Notes: generated by a model not told the origin, from the letters alone. Positions 1 through 8,649 are shown, numbered from the stretch's first letter. The stretch: 36,701 bases of DNA from Bacteroidales bacterium (GCA_023229985.1 JALNYF010000016.1:1-36701), one strand, 5' to 3'. A program made the numbers and translations.

Positions 1-11
1 CAACCTATTCG

Positions 12-14
12 TGA
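12..14 (+). other. In-frame TGA in the upstream part of the T9SS surface-protein gene
   Basis: In the frame of the large surface protein, positions 3-38 read T-Y-S-stop-R-I-K-T-L-Y-F-M. The second repeat unit, 1044 bp downstream, reads T-Y-S-G-Q-T-K-T-L-Y-F-L at the same place, with the same length and no indel. The TGA therefore stands where a sense codon is expected; one base change from GGA or CGA would make it. It could be a real nonsense mutation or a base-call error. Confidence 0.8.
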
Positions 15-35
15 CGTATTAAAACCTTATATTTT

Positions 36-3000
36 ATGTGGCGTAATGATGGTTCCGTCGGTACTGCACCTCCCGGAGCCATTGACAATGTTTGCCTTCT
101 ATCGTGCGAACCTTGCAACCAACCTATCGTTACCGTAACACCAACAACTGCCGTTTTATGTCAAGGCGAAAGTGTGACACTTAATGCTTCCGCTACAGGT
201 GGTGCAGGAAATTATACATACACTTGGTCACCGGGCGCAACCCTGAATACGACTACCGGAAATACTGTCGTTGCCACACCAACCGTAAATACCGTTTATC
301 AAGTAGTGGTAACAGATGGAGCCGATTGTTCTAAAACTGTTCGTATTCCGGTCGAGATTGCCGGCACCACATTAACCGTATCATCCTCACCGGCAGTTTA
401 TTGTCGTGGAGTAGACCCTGTAACGTTAACTGCTAATTTGAATGTTGTAGGAAGTTGCTCCAACTACACCTACACATGGAGCCACGGTGCTAACGGTGCT
501 ATTGTCACCGATGTTCCGCAAACCAACACAACCTATACAGTAACTGCCACTCCCGTTGACCCGGGCTGTTGCGTACTGACCGCTACCATAACGGTAGATG
601 TCGGCGATTGCTTTAACACGTGCAGCGATTTTGAAACCATCACCGACAGAAACGATTGGACGCTTGTTAACGGGACTCAAACCACACAATGGGTCATGAA
701 CACGGCTACCAATAACGGCGGTGCTTACTCCATATACGTTTCCAATTCCCCCACTTCCGTTGTACCACCCAACAACTATTCAAATACCTCAACAAATGTA
801 TGGGCATATAAAGAAATAGAATTTCCGGAATGCGATGATGATTATGTATTAAGTTTTGATTGGAGAGCATACGGCGAAGATTGCTGTGACTATATGTACT
901 TGTATATAGGAGATTTAGCTACTGTTACGGCAGGTTCCATGACCGCACCGGCAGGTGCCATACAAATCAACAATCCTGCTACCGGCGTGCAAAAATTTAA
1001 TAGATCGTCGAATTGGACACATGCAGAGATTATTTTGGATAATGCGACCTATTCGGGACAGACAAAGACCCTATATTTTTTGTGGCATAACGATGGTTCC
1101 GTTTTGTATGACCCACCGGCAGCTGTTGATAATGTTTGTCTTCTTTCATGCGAGCCGTGCGACCAACCTATCGTTAACGTTACTCCTACGTTAGCCGTAT
1201 TGTGCCAGGGCGAAAGTGCCACCTTTATTGTAACCGCAACGGGCGGTGCCGGTGGCTATACTTACGAATGGGACCCTGCAGGTACCCTTAATAGTACGAC
1301 CAACGATACCGTTATTGCCTCACCAACAGCAACCACCACTTACCGAGTGCGTGTTACGGACGCATTGGGATGCTCAAAATCAGTACGCGTAACTGCTGAA
1401 ATTGCCGGTACAACGTTGTCTGTTAGTGCTGACCCTCCCGGCTTCTGCATCGGTATGGAAGAACCCGTTACTGTTACGGCTACCCTTAATGTAGATGGAT
1501 CTTGCAGTAACTATCTCTATACGTGGAATACGGGCGCAACAACCTCGACTATTACTGCAAATCCTACAATGTCAACTACTTATACTGTCACTGCCACACC
1601 AACAGACCCCTCTTGCTGCGAACTGATCGCCAGCACAACTGTTGCCGTTATGGAATGTAGTGCTGATGGCTGCCCGAGTGTAGCACCCGCCGATCTAATC
1701 ACCGGAAGCACCAACATAGAACTTGATTGTATTACTCAAACTGAAATTACCTTGAGTGCCAACGTCATGGCTACCGCCATTGAAGCTGATGATTATTTTG
1801 TTTTCCCGATTACCTATGCCCCTCCTTTCGGCTTTACCGATGGCACCCGAATTTTTGATGATGCGACCGATGATACCTGGGGCGACATTGTTAACTTGCC
1901 TTTTACCTTCTGTTACTACGGTAATACTTATACGCAAATTGTCCCCGGTGCCAATGCCGTAGCAACCTTCAACACTGCTGTTGCCACCCAATACTGTAGT
2001 TGGTCATTTGACGAATCTATCCCCGATGTCGCACTTTTCCCGAATACTATCTTTGCTTGTTACCGCGACATCTATCCTTCAATCGGAGATTATAATTCAG
2101 TTACCGGTGACGGTGGAATTTTTGAAGGTGTACTGGGTGAGTATCCTTGCAGAACCTACGTATTGAGCTTTAATAATATCAAATTGTTCTCATGCACAGA
2201 AATCCGTACTTTCTCCTCTATGATTGTTTTATACGAAGGTACCAATATCATTGATATTTATATCCGTGATGCACCAACCTGCACAAGCTGGAACGACGGA
2301 AACGGTCTGATCGGTCTGCAAAATAGCGATGGCACTGCCGGCATTACCCCTCCCGGGCGTAATACGGGTCCGTGGACTGCCCACCAAGAAGCGTGGCGTT
2401 TTATGCCGACCGGACAACCAAGTTATCAAGTAACTTGGTACGCAGGTGTCGATACTACGGCTGCCCCAATCGGGCACGGTGATTTGCTAACCATTTATCC
2501 GACAGTTACTTCCGACTATACCGCTCGTTTACAATATACCGCTTGCAACGGCGATTATTTCGACATTATCAATACTTGCCGTATTGCTGTCAATAACGAA
2601 ACTCCCGACTTAAGTATTACGGCTACCTTAGACACCCTCTGTCCTAATACGGAAACTACACTGACTGCCGTAACAGATGAAGCCGTCTCATATTTATGGA
2701 GTACCGGCGATACCGTGCCCTCTATTACTGTGAGACCCCCTGGCGGCGTTACGAATTACTCCGTTGTGGTAGTATATGAAAATGGTTGCGAAAAGACGGC
2801 AGATATAGACATCTTTGCCATCGCCACGGTTCCACCGCCAACATTCACCGGTGTACGTGAAATTTGTGCCGGCGAAACACTTACCATTCAGGCATCTGAC
2901 CATTTTGCTTATATTTGGAATAATGGCAGTACAAATTCATCCATCACCGTTTCTCCGCAAGTGACAACAACTTACTCATTGACCATATCAGACGAAATCG

Positions 3001-3584
3001 GCTGTCAAGCTTCCGATTCTGTTACCGTCGTTGTTCATCCAACTCCTATCGCTGGTTTCGCCCCCGCACAATTCCTTACTTTCTTGGAAGATGGTCAGGC
3101 TCCGGTTGATTTTATTGACTTATCGCAAAATACCGAATTTTGGGATTGGAATTTCGGCGACCCGACTTCTGGCAGCAACAATTCGAGTGACCCAGAGCCT
3201 ACTCATATCTATACGCAATCAGGCATATATACTGTTTTACAAACCGTTAGCACTGCCTTTGGTTGTATCGACTCAATTACCCACCCCGTTTCTATCCAAA
3301 AACCATTCTATTTCTACGTCCCCTCTGCTTTTACTCCCGACGGTGACGGTATTAATGAAGTATTTATCCCGCTCGGCGAAGGCGTAGATTTAGAAAACTA
3401 CGAATTTCAAATATTTGACCGTTTCGGACGAATGATATTCTCTACCAACTCATTGTATCAGGGCTGGGACGGTAAAGAAAAAGGTAAAGAACTTCCTCTC
3501 GGTGTCTATGTTTACGTTATCAAGACCCAAACAATGGATAAAATACCGAAAGAATTTATTGGTACAGTAACATTAGTCAGATAA
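36..3584 (+). CDS. Giant T9SS-exported surface protein with Ig-like, jelly-roll and PKD repeats (5' partial)
   Basis: This is the C-terminal part of a very large secreted protein; the gene begins before the window. Homology continues upstream of the ATG at 36, and that ATG replaces a Leu of the repeat, so it is probably not the true start. Residues from here: paired Ig/PKD-like domains (about 30-190), a jelly-roll-like domain rich in Asp and Cys (about 193-352), a second copy of the whole unit (to about 540), a nidogen-like domain (about 580-790, ending in the GLIGLQN and EAWRF motifs), two more Ig-like domains, a PKD domain with the WNFGD motif (about 1003-1085) and a gliding-associated C-terminal domain (about 1089-1182, motifs SAFTPDGDG, FDRFGR and GWDG). 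That last domain is the type B T9SS sorting signal, so the protein is predicted to be exported and held at the cell surface, perhaps as an adhesin. A TGA interrupts the frame at 12-14. Confidence 0.9.
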   Translation: MWRNDGSVGTAPPGAIDNVCLLSCEPCNQPIVTVTPTTAVLCQGESVTLNASATGGAGNYTYTWSPGATLNTTTGNTVVATPTVNTVYQVVVTDGADCSKTVRIPVEIAGTTLTVSSSPAVYCRGVDPVTLTANLNVVGSCSNYTYTWSHGANGAIVTDVPQTNTTYTVTATPVDPGCCVLTATITVDVGDCFNTCSDFETITDRNDWTLVNGTQTTQWVMNTATNNGGAYSIYVSNSPTSVVPPNNYSNTSTNVWAYKEIEFPECDDDYVLSFDWRAYGEDCCDYMYLYIGDLATVTAGSMTAPAGAIQINNPATGVQKFNRSSNWTHAEIILDNATYSGQTKTLYFLWHNDGSVLYDPPAAVDNVCLLSCEPCDQPIVNVTPTLAVLCQGESATFIVTATGGAGGYTYEWDPAGTLNSTTNDTVIASPTATTTYRVRVTDALGCSKSVRVTAEIAGTTLSVSADPPGFCIGMEEPVTVTATLNVDGSCSNYLYTWNTGATTSTITANPTMSTTYTVTATPTDPSCCELIASTTVAVMECSADGCPSVAPADLITGSTNIELDCITQTEITLSANVMATAIEADDYFVFPITYAPPFGFTDGTRIFDDATDDTWGDIVNLPFTFCYYGNTYTQIVPGANAVATFNTAVATQYCSWSFDESIPDVALFPNTIFACYRDIYPSIGDYNSVTGDGGIFEGVLGEYPCRTYVLSFNNIKLFSCTEIRTFSSMIVLYEGTNIIDIYIRDAPTCTSWNDGNGLIGLQNSDGTAGITPPGRNTGPWTAHQEAWRFMPTGQPSYQVTWYAGVDTTAAPIGHGDLLTIYPTVTSDYTARLQYTACNGDYFDIINTCRIAVNNETPDLSITATLDTLCPNTETTLTAVTDEAVSYLWSTGDTVPSITVRPPGGVTNYSVVVVYENGCEKTADIDIFAIATVPPPTFTGVREICAGETLTIQASDHFAYIWNNGSTNSSITVSPQVTTTYSLTISDEIGCQASDSVTVVVHPTPIAGFAPAQFLTFLEDGQAPVDFIDLSQNTEFWDWNFGDPTSGSNNSSDPEPTHIYTQSGIYTVLQTVSTAFGCIDSITHPVSIQKPFYFYVPSAFTPDGDGINEVFIPLGEGVDLENYEFQIFDRFGRMIFSTNSLYQGWDGKEKGKELPLGVYVYVIKTQTMDKIPKEFIGTVTLVR
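46..2133 (+). repeat. Duplicated 348-codon module inside the surface protein
   Basis: The NDGS-to-NDGS period is 1044 bp: the shared GGTTCC starts at 51 and again at 1095. Both copies run from NDGS through CLLSCEPC, two Ig-like domains and the GSCSNY motif. The first copy continues through the jelly-roll domain into the second NDGS. The second copy diverges after about 1660, where the nidogen-like domain begins, so the right limit given here is only nominal. Protein identity is high but synonymous positions differ widely, which points to an old duplication. Confidence 0.75.
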
Positions 3585-3590
3585 TATAAG

Positions 3591-4379
3591 ATGAAGCATT
3601 TCCGAATTATCGCACTCCTTTTATTAATATGGTGCCTCCGACAATTCGGAAATGCACAATCCGAAACCTCATCGCCTTACCCTGAATCAAACCGCGATTC
3701 TGTCTTATTAATCAAAGATTCCATTTTCCCTAAAATGGATTTCCAATGGATGTCATACCAAATGAAAATTGATATGACCATGGAGGAAGAAAAATTACAA
3801 TTTCAATGCTTTGTGGCTATTCGCACCGACAGTATTATCTATTTGAACCTGAACAAATCCGGCATTGAATTGGCACGCGTGGTGCTTACACCCAAAGAAG
3901 TCGTTTTTGTGAATAAAATGGAACACAAATACTATCAGGGCGATTATTCGTTTTTTCAAAATATAGTAGGAATTCCACTTGATTATTTGATGATTCAATC
4001 GTTGCTACTCGCTACAGACTTTCCACATTTTGAAAATAATTTTCAATTGACGACGGATGATGGTAAACTGGAATTTATCTCGCCGCTGCGAAAACAAAAT
4101 AACAGTGATTTATCCATCATGCAGAGTATACAAATCGGTGAAAAGGGAGTCATTGAAGAAAATGATATCACGGAGTTAAAAACCATGCGCGACATCAACG
4201 TCAAATATGATAATTATGTAATCATTGAAAACGTTCATTTTTTTAGCAAAATGTTGATAGAAATGGAAACCGATGAGACGATAATAGAAGCTGAGATAAA
4301 GAACGTAAAGGTAAATCGCCCCGGACCCACTGGAATCAAAATTCCGGAAAATTTTGAGGAGATTATCTTTGAGAAATAA
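3591..4379 (+). CDS. DUF4292 family protein (LolA/LppX-like), exported
   Basis: A 262-residue protein with an N-terminal signal peptide (hydrophobic residues 6-15, likely cleavage after NAQ near residue 23). The rest matches the Bacteroidota DUF4292 family: a WMSYQMKIDM strand, an RTDSIIYLNL strand and the region around YYQGDYSFFQNIVGIPLDYL. Related folds (LolA, LppX) carry lipids or lipoproteins across the periplasm, so an envelope role is likely, but the substrate is unknown. A Cys in the signal peptide (LIWC) does not fit a lipobox well, so a soluble periplasmic form is favoured. It starts 6 bp after the surface-protein stop and may be cotranscribed with it. Confidence 0.75.
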   Translation: MKHFRIIALLLLIWCLRQFGNAQSETSSPYPESNRDSVLLIKDSIFPKMDFQWMSYQMKIDMTMEEEKLQFQCFVAIRTDSIIYLNLNKSGIELARVVLTPKEVVFVNKMEHKYYQGDYSFFQNIVGIPLDYLMIQSLLLATDFPHFENNFQLTTDDGKLEFISPLRKQNNSDLSIMQSIQIGEKGVIEENDITELKTMRDINVKYDNYVIIENVHFFSKMLIEMETDETIIEAEIKNVKVNRPGPTGIKIPENFEEIIFEK

Positions 4380-4547
4380 AAAATTAGTGTAAAGATTATC
4401 TCATAAAAGTTCCTTTTAATGAGGAAATCACAACTACCCCATCGCTGAAAAGTCCCACAGAAACCACAAATCCCGCCGACTTAAGCTACTCCGTAATAAT
4501 TAATACGTTACGTAAATTATTATTTACCGTGAAGCAAAAATAAAAAA

Positions 4548-4567
4548 TGGTCTGAAGAATCAGACCA
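4548..4567 (-). terminator. Rho-independent terminator of the lpxD-like gene
   Basis: A perfect 8-bp stem (TGGTCTGA and TCAGACCA) with a 4-base loop. On the minus strand it is followed by a T-rich run, seen on the plus strand as A-rich sequence at 4536-4547. It lies 19 bp beyond the stop codon of the minus-strand acyltransferase gene. Confidence 0.8.
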
Positions 4568-4585
4568 CTATACGGGGAGGAATAA

Positions 4586-5569
4586 TTACTTATTTTGTAG
4601 TGCTTTCAGCTCGGCGACTTCTTGTTTCAATTTTTTAAATTCTTCCATCATATCGGGAAGTAATTTCGAACAAGCCATTTCGCGCCATTTCTTTCTTACC
4701 TCATACGCAGGTGCACCGAAAAGAACAGACCCTTCTTCCGTCACATCTTTATCAATGCCTGAAAGTGCCAATAAAGTGGTTCTTTTAGCAACGAACAGAT
4801 CTTTATTGACGACTGACTTAGCCCAGATTGTACATTCATCTTCAAGATGTGTACAGCCGGCAATAGCCGATTGTGCGCCGAAGAGGCAATGTTTTCCGAT
4901 ATACGTATCGTGACCTATCTGCACCAAATTATCGAATTTAGTGCCATCGCCGACATAAGTATCACCCGAAACGCCGCGGTCAATGGTAACGCAGCAGCCG
5001 ATTTCGACATCATTGCCGATAACGGTACGACCACATGAAGTCAATTTGAGCCAACCGTCATCGCGTTTTTGAAAATAGCAGGCATCTGCGCCGATAACGC
5101 TGCCGGAATGAATGATTACATTATCACCGATAACCGAATGAGCATAAATGCTGACATTGGAATGGATGAGACAATTTTTGCCGATCACAACATCTTCCCC
5201 AACAAAAGTGCAAGGTTGAATGATTGTTCCTTCGCCAATTTTTGCCGATGGGTGAATTGGGGTGGTTTGCGAATTAAAGTGGACCAAATAATTCACGAGG
5301 TTCAGATAAGCCTGCAAGGGATCTTTTGTAATAAGAAGCGTCTTCCCTTCCGGAAATTCCACTTCTTGATCTATTATAATGACAGAAGCCTCGCTTTTCA
5401 TCATCCTTTCGTAATACTTGGGGTGATCGACAAACGAAACATCTCCTTTAACGACAGAATGAATTTCATTCACGCCGGTGATAATAGCACTTTGATCCCC
5501 TTTTACTATAACATCCGCTTGAATGATGTTCAGTAATTGATTTATGGTGAGTGGAGTTTTTAAAATCAT
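4586..5569 (-). CDS. lpxD: LpxD-type UDP-3-O-acylglucosamine N-acyltransferase
   Basis: A 327-residue protein with LpxD architecture: an N-terminal substrate-binding domain (about 1-100), a left-handed beta-helix of hexapeptide repeats (about 105-255, with runs such as IHPSAKIGEGTII and HSVIGDNVIIHSG) and a C-terminal helical region (about 300-327). The motif NLVQIGH puts the probable catalytic His at 220; the TIDRG motif precedes it. LpxD transfers a 3-hydroxyacyl chain to UDP-3-O-acylglucosamine in lipid A synthesis. Many Bacteroidota have the standard lpxD next to lpxC/fabZ and lpxA and a second LpxD-like gene beside efp, and this one has the efp-linked position. It may therefore be the paralogue with a different acyl or sugar preference. 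It follows efp by 4 bp on the same strand, so the two are probably cotranscribed. Confidence 0.8.
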   Translation of the reverse strand: MILKTPLTINQLLNIIQADVIVKGDQSAIITGVNEIHSVVKGDVSFVDHPKYYERMMKSEASVIIIDQEVEFPEGKTLLITKDPLQAYLNLVNYLVHFNSQTTPIHPSAKIGEGTIIQPCTFVGEDVVIGKNCLIHSNVSIYAHSVIGDNVIIHSGSVIGADACYFQKRDDGWLKLTSCGRTVIGNDVEIGCCVTIDRGVSGDTYVGDGTKFDNLVQIGHDTYIGKHCLFGAQSAIAGCTHLEDECTIWAKSVVNKDLFVAKRTTLLALSGIDKDVTEEGSVLFGAPAYEVRKKWREMACSKLLPDMMEEFKKLKQEVAELKALQNK

Positions 5570-5573
5570 TTTA

Positions 5574-6140
5574 TTATTTTACTCTTTCCGCGTATTTGTT
5601 AGTGCGTGTATCTACTTTGATGATTTCACCGGTTTCGATAAAAAGAGGAACAAAAACCTCTGCCCCTGTTTCAACGACGGCTCTTTTAGCAGCATTAGTT
5701 GCCGTATCACCCTTCACACCCGGTTCGGTATAAGTTACTTCCAATACAACAAATGGCGGTAATTCGCAAGTAAGAGGAGTATCTGTATCGGCATGATACA
5801 TAATTTCAACATTTTGTCCTTCTTTCAAAAGACCTGGATTATTGATTAAATTCTCTTCGATTGCCAATTGTTCGTATGTTTCGGCATGCATAAAATTATA
5901 GGTAGTATCTCCTTCTTTATATAAAAATTGGTAAGGACGACGTTCCACACGCGCCAATTCAATCTTGACACCCGCGTTGAAAGTATTTTCTAAAACTCTT
6001 CCGGTGCGTAAATTGCGAAGTTTGGTTCTGACGAATGCCGGACCTTTCCCGGGCTTAACATGCTGAAACTCAACTATTGACCATAGTTCGTTATTAAAAT
6101 CTATACATAATCCGTTCTTAAAATCTGCTGTAGTTGCCAT
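5574..6140 (-). CDS. efp: Translation elongation factor P
   Basis: EF-P binds ribosomes stalled at proline-rich stretches and promotes peptide bond formation. With the ATG at 6140 the product is 188 residues, the family's usual length. A longer open frame upstream adds 75 residues that do not belong to the family and cross the promoter region, so this start is preferred. The N-terminal KOW-like domain carries the loop HVKPGKGPAF with the exposed Lys at 32, the position modified in many bacteria; two OB domains follow (about 65-188). The C-terminal region has the usual YTEPGVKGDTATNAAK segment. It heads an operon with the LpxD-like gene. Confidence 0.95.
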   Translation of the reverse strand: MATTADFKNGLCIDFNNELWSIVEFQHVKPGKGPAFVRTKLRNLRTGRVLENTFNAGVKIELARVERRPYQFLYKEGDTTYNFMHAETYEQLAIEENLINNPGLLKEGQNVEIMYHADTDTPLTCELPPFVVLEVTYTEPGVKGDTATNAAKRAVVETGAEVFVPLFIETGEIIKVDTRTNKYAERVK

Positions 6141-6178
6141 ATCTTTATTAATTTTAGAGAGTAATTCTTTTCGGGGTG

Positions 6179-6186
6179 CAAAATTA
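6179..6186 (-). promoter_or_regulatory. Predicted -7 box for efp
   Basis: The minus strand reads TAATTTTG, a match to the Bacteroidota TAnnTTTG box, 38 bp before the efp start. No clear TTTG -33 box is visible. It lies in the region shared with the divergent sigma-54 activator gene. Confidence 0.5.
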
Positions 6187-6229
6187 ATAAAAATATTTTT
6201 TCTATAAAATATCTTAACATTTATTAAGA

Positions 6230-6263
6230 TTTGTGTTACTTTCAAGTAATTTTTGTATTTTTG
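6230..6263 (+). promoter_or_regulatory. Predicted promoter of the sigma-54 activator-lptE-secG operon
   Basis: TTTG at 6230-6233 and TATTTTTG at 6256-6263 match the Bacteroidota -33 and -7 boxes with a 22-bp spacer. Transcription would begin near 6270, so ATG 6282 is a sensible first codon and longer upstream readings are unlikely. Confidence 0.6.
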
Positions 6264-6281
6264 CCGCCTATCAATTTTATA

Positions 6282-7505
6282 ATGGATATTATAGCGATTA
6301 AACAACGTTTTGGTATTGTGGGGCACTCCCCGGCACTGGATAGAGCCATTCACGTAGCCGTTCAAGTTGCCTCAACCGATTTGTCGGTACTGATTACCGG
6401 CGAAAGTGGTGTGGGCAAAGAGAATTTTGCCAAGATCATACACGAAAATAGCCGCTGTAAACATGGCAATTATATAGCCGTTAATTGCGGGGCTATACCC
6501 GAAGGTACTATTGATTCGGAACTTTTTGGACATGAAAAGGGGGCGTTTACCAATGCAACCGAAATGCGCAAAGGTTATTTTGAAGTTGCCGATGGCGGTA
6601 CCATTTTTTTAGATGAGGTGGGAGATTTGCCTGCGGCGACACAAATACGTCTTTTACGGGTGCTGGAATCCGGCGAATTTATGCGCGTTGGGGCATCAAA
6701 ACCACTCAAAACCCAAGTTCGTGTCGTCGCTGCTACCAACGCCGATATGTCCTTAAAAATCAGTAATGGAAAGTTCCGCGAAGACTTGTTCTATCGCTTG
6801 AATACCGTTCCTATTCATATTCCGGCTCTGCGCGAAAGAAAAGAGGATATTCCCCTGCTCTTTCTCAAATTTGCAACCGACTTTGCAGAAAAATACAGAT
6901 TCCCTCAAATTCAATTAACCCCGGACGCAACCGAAATTCTCAAAAATTACTACTGGCCCGGCAATGTCCGCCAACTCAAGCACATGGTCGAAAATATTTC
7001 CGTCGTTGAAAGTTCTCGTACCATTACCACCGATATTCTCGAAAAATACATCTCCCCCGAAAACGCCCAACGCAACCTGCCCGCCCTCATCGCTGCCCCG
7101 GGAGCCGACAAAACCGAACACTTTGAAAGAGAATTAATCTATAAATTCCTCTACGACTTGAAACGAGAAGTCACTGACTTGAAAATATTGGTAAACAATA
7201 TGTTAGACCAAGATCCACATCATCTTAATCATCCCATTGAACACCGAAAAATGACCCTGCCCTCTTCCGATCCCTTATCCTCATTTCACATCATTGATAA
7301 TCCGACCTTTGAAGCTGATCGTGTTGAACCTGCCTCTCAAGAAAACGCCATTGTCTTGGATGATGACTATTCCCTCGTCAATACCGAAAAAGAACTGATT
7401 AAAAAAGCATTGGATAAAAATAACTTCAATAGAAAAAAAGCGGCTGCAGAATTGGGAATTTCTGAACGAACATTATACCGAAAAATTAAAGAATATGATT
7501 TATAA
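6282..7505 (+). CDS. Sigma-54-dependent transcriptional activator without a sensor domain
   Basis: A 407-residue AAA+ enhancer-binding protein. Visible motifs: Walker A GESGVGKE (40-47), the sigma-54 contact loop GAFTNA (87-92), Walker B GTIFLDE (106-112) and a C-terminal Fis-type helix-turn-helix (about 371-407, ending RTLYRKIKEYDL). No receiver, GAF or PAS domain precedes the AAA+ domain, which starts within the first 15 residues, so the input signal must act through another route. Residues about 280-370 form a variable linker with a helical stretch. The usual loop is GAFTGA; here Gly is Asn at 91. In many Bacteroidota an activator of this type lies just before a lptE-like gene and secG, as here. 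ATG 6282 is chosen because the promoter lies just upstream. Confidence 0.88.
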   Translation: MDIIAIKQRFGIVGHSPALDRAIHVAVQVASTDLSVLITGESGVGKENFAKIIHENSRCKHGNYIAVNCGAIPEGTIDSELFGHEKGAFTNATEMRKGYFEVADGGTIFLDEVGDLPAATQIRLLRVLESGEFMRVGASKPLKTQVRVVAATNADMSLKISNGKFREDLFYRLNTVPIHIPALRERKEDIPLLFLKFATDFAEKYRFPQIQLTPDATEILKNYYWPGNVRQLKHMVENISVVESSRTITTDILEKYISPENAQRNLPALIAAPGADKTEHFERELIYKFLYDLKREVTDLKILVNNMLDQDPHHLNHPIEHRKMTLPSSDPLSSFHIIDNPTFEADRVEPASQENAIVLDDDYSLVNTEKELIKKALDKNNFNRKKAAAELGISERTLYRKIKEYDL

Positions 7506-8010
7506 AAGACTTCTAATTAGCATTTTATCTATTTCTTTAATTGTGTTGAACGGTTGTAGAATGACCGTTTCGCTCACCGGCGGAGATGTTGATCCACGCG
7601 CTACAACCGTTTATGTGCAAACTTTCCGAAACAACGCATCATTGGTCAATCCCACACTAAGCAACGAATTTACCAATGCATTGAAGGACAAAATTCAGGG
7701 ACAGACCCCGCTGACCATCATCAATACAAAAAACGGGGATTACACCCTCGAAGGAGAAATATCGGGTTATTCCATCAATCCCGTGGCTATCCAAGGAGAC
7801 GAAACCGCTGCCATGAACCGGCTGACCATCACTGTAAATGTGCGCTTTACCAACCGTTTTGATGAGAATAAAAATTTTGAACAGTCCTTCTCACGATATG
7901 CTGATTATTCAAGCAATCAAAACTTTACCTCCATTGAGAGTAATCTAGTTTCAGAAATCAACGAGGCATTGAGCGAGGATATTTTTAATAAGGCTTTTGT
8001 AAATTGGTAA
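7495..8010 (+). CDS. lptE: LptE-type lipoprotein of LPS assembly
   Basis: A 171-residue lipoprotein: a short charged start, a hydrophobic stretch and the lipobox LNGC with the acylated Cys near 21. The body fits the Bacteroidota LptE family: TVYVQTFRNNA, NPTLSNEFTNALKDKI, then GDYTLEGEISGYS and a strand-rich C-terminal half. LptE forms the outer-membrane plug of the LptD channel that inserts lipopolysaccharide. The start overlaps the end of the sigma-54 activator by 11 bp, so the genes are translationally close and share a transcript. Confidence 0.82.
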   Translation: MIYKRLLISILSISLIVLNGCRMTVSLTGGDVDPRATTVYVQTFRNNASLVNPTLSNEFTNALKDKIQGQTPLTIINTKNGDYTLEGEISGYSINPVAIQGDETAAMNRLTITVNVRFTNRFDENKNFEQSFSRYADYSSNQNFTSIESNLVSEINEALSEDIFNKAFVNW

Positions 8011-8027
8011 TACAACATATTATAAAA

Positions 8028-8633
8028 ATGAACGATATTTTTTTAAACGCAACCGAAAATAATTTAAGCCAAATCAAGGAAATCTACCATAATTATCCCG
8101 CATCTTCTTATGTTACATTCTATTATGCAAAAATGATGCAGGAACTTTACCCCGATGAATACCGAAAAAATAAAGCAAAATGGCTCCTCTTCATCTTAAA
8201 TCGAAAAAAATACAGTGATTTTAGTTATTCGCCGGCGAGCGATTCCTCCGAAACTAAGGACATTCTTTCGCCTATTACCCCACCCGACCTCACTCCGCCC
8301 GCTTCCCAAATTGAAACGAATGATTTCCCTCATCACTCCATTTTGGACAATACGGACAAAGAAGAAATTATTGATGAACTTATTGAAAAATTTAGCAACA
8401 ATCCACCGAAAATTAAGTACGATCCGGAGAAACATGATGCCGCCATTAATTACGGAAAAGATAGTCTTGCGGAAGATCCCGACCTCATAAGTGAAACATT
8501 AGCAATATTTTACCTCAACCAAGGGTACCCGGGAAAAGCCCTAAAAATATATAAAAAATTATGCTTGCAATTTCCAGAAAAAAGTTGTTACTTTGCAGCC
8601 CAAATTCGTGAAATAAAAAATAAAAAAAACTAA
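8028..8633 (+). CDS. Hypothetical protein with a C-terminal TPR-like repeat
   Basis: A 201-residue protein with no signal peptide and a low-complexity Pro, Asp and Glu rich centre (about 65-115). The C-terminal 45 residues (LAIFYLNQGYPGKALKIYKKL) look like one tetratricopeptide hairpin pair. ATG 8028 is chosen; a TTG 24 bp upstream is in frame but overlaps the end of lptE. A gene of this kind is often found between lptE and secG in Bacteroidota, so it may act with envelope assembly or secretion, but no function can be read from the sequence. Confidence 0.65.
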   Translation: MNDIFLNATENNLSQIKEIYHNYPASSYVTFYYAKMMQELYPDEYRKNKAKWLLFILNRKKYSDFSYSPASDSSETKDILSPITPPDLTPPASQIETNDFPHHSILDNTDKEEIIDELIEKFSNNPPKIKYDPEKHDAAINYGKDSLAEDPDLISETLAIFYLNQGYPGKALKIYKKLCLQFPEKSCYFAAQIREIKNKKN

Positions 8634-8649
8634 TAAAAAAAATTATAAA

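Noticed and set aside
12..14. Recoding of TGA as Gly, as in Gracilibacteria
   Set aside because: Several clear genes here end in TGA at the expected place (pseB, pseC, hipB with ATGA overlaps), so the standard code applies and the TGA at 12 is a mutation or error.
4400..4423. Imperfect hairpin after the DUF4292 gene
   Set aside because: The stem has a bulge and there is no T run on the plus strand, so I do not call it a terminator.
4491..4530. AT-rich partial palindrome around TTACGTAA
   Set aside because: Imperfect arms and no nearby promoter or start; likely compositional.
5069..5536. Open frame of 155 codons opposite the lpxD-like gene
   Set aside because: Antisense to hexapeptide repeats, whose periodic sequence keeps other frames open.
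6141..6365. A 75-residue N-terminal extension of EF-P
   Set aside because: The added residues do not fit the family, cross the promoter boxes of both divergent genes, and the shorter form has exactly the normal length.
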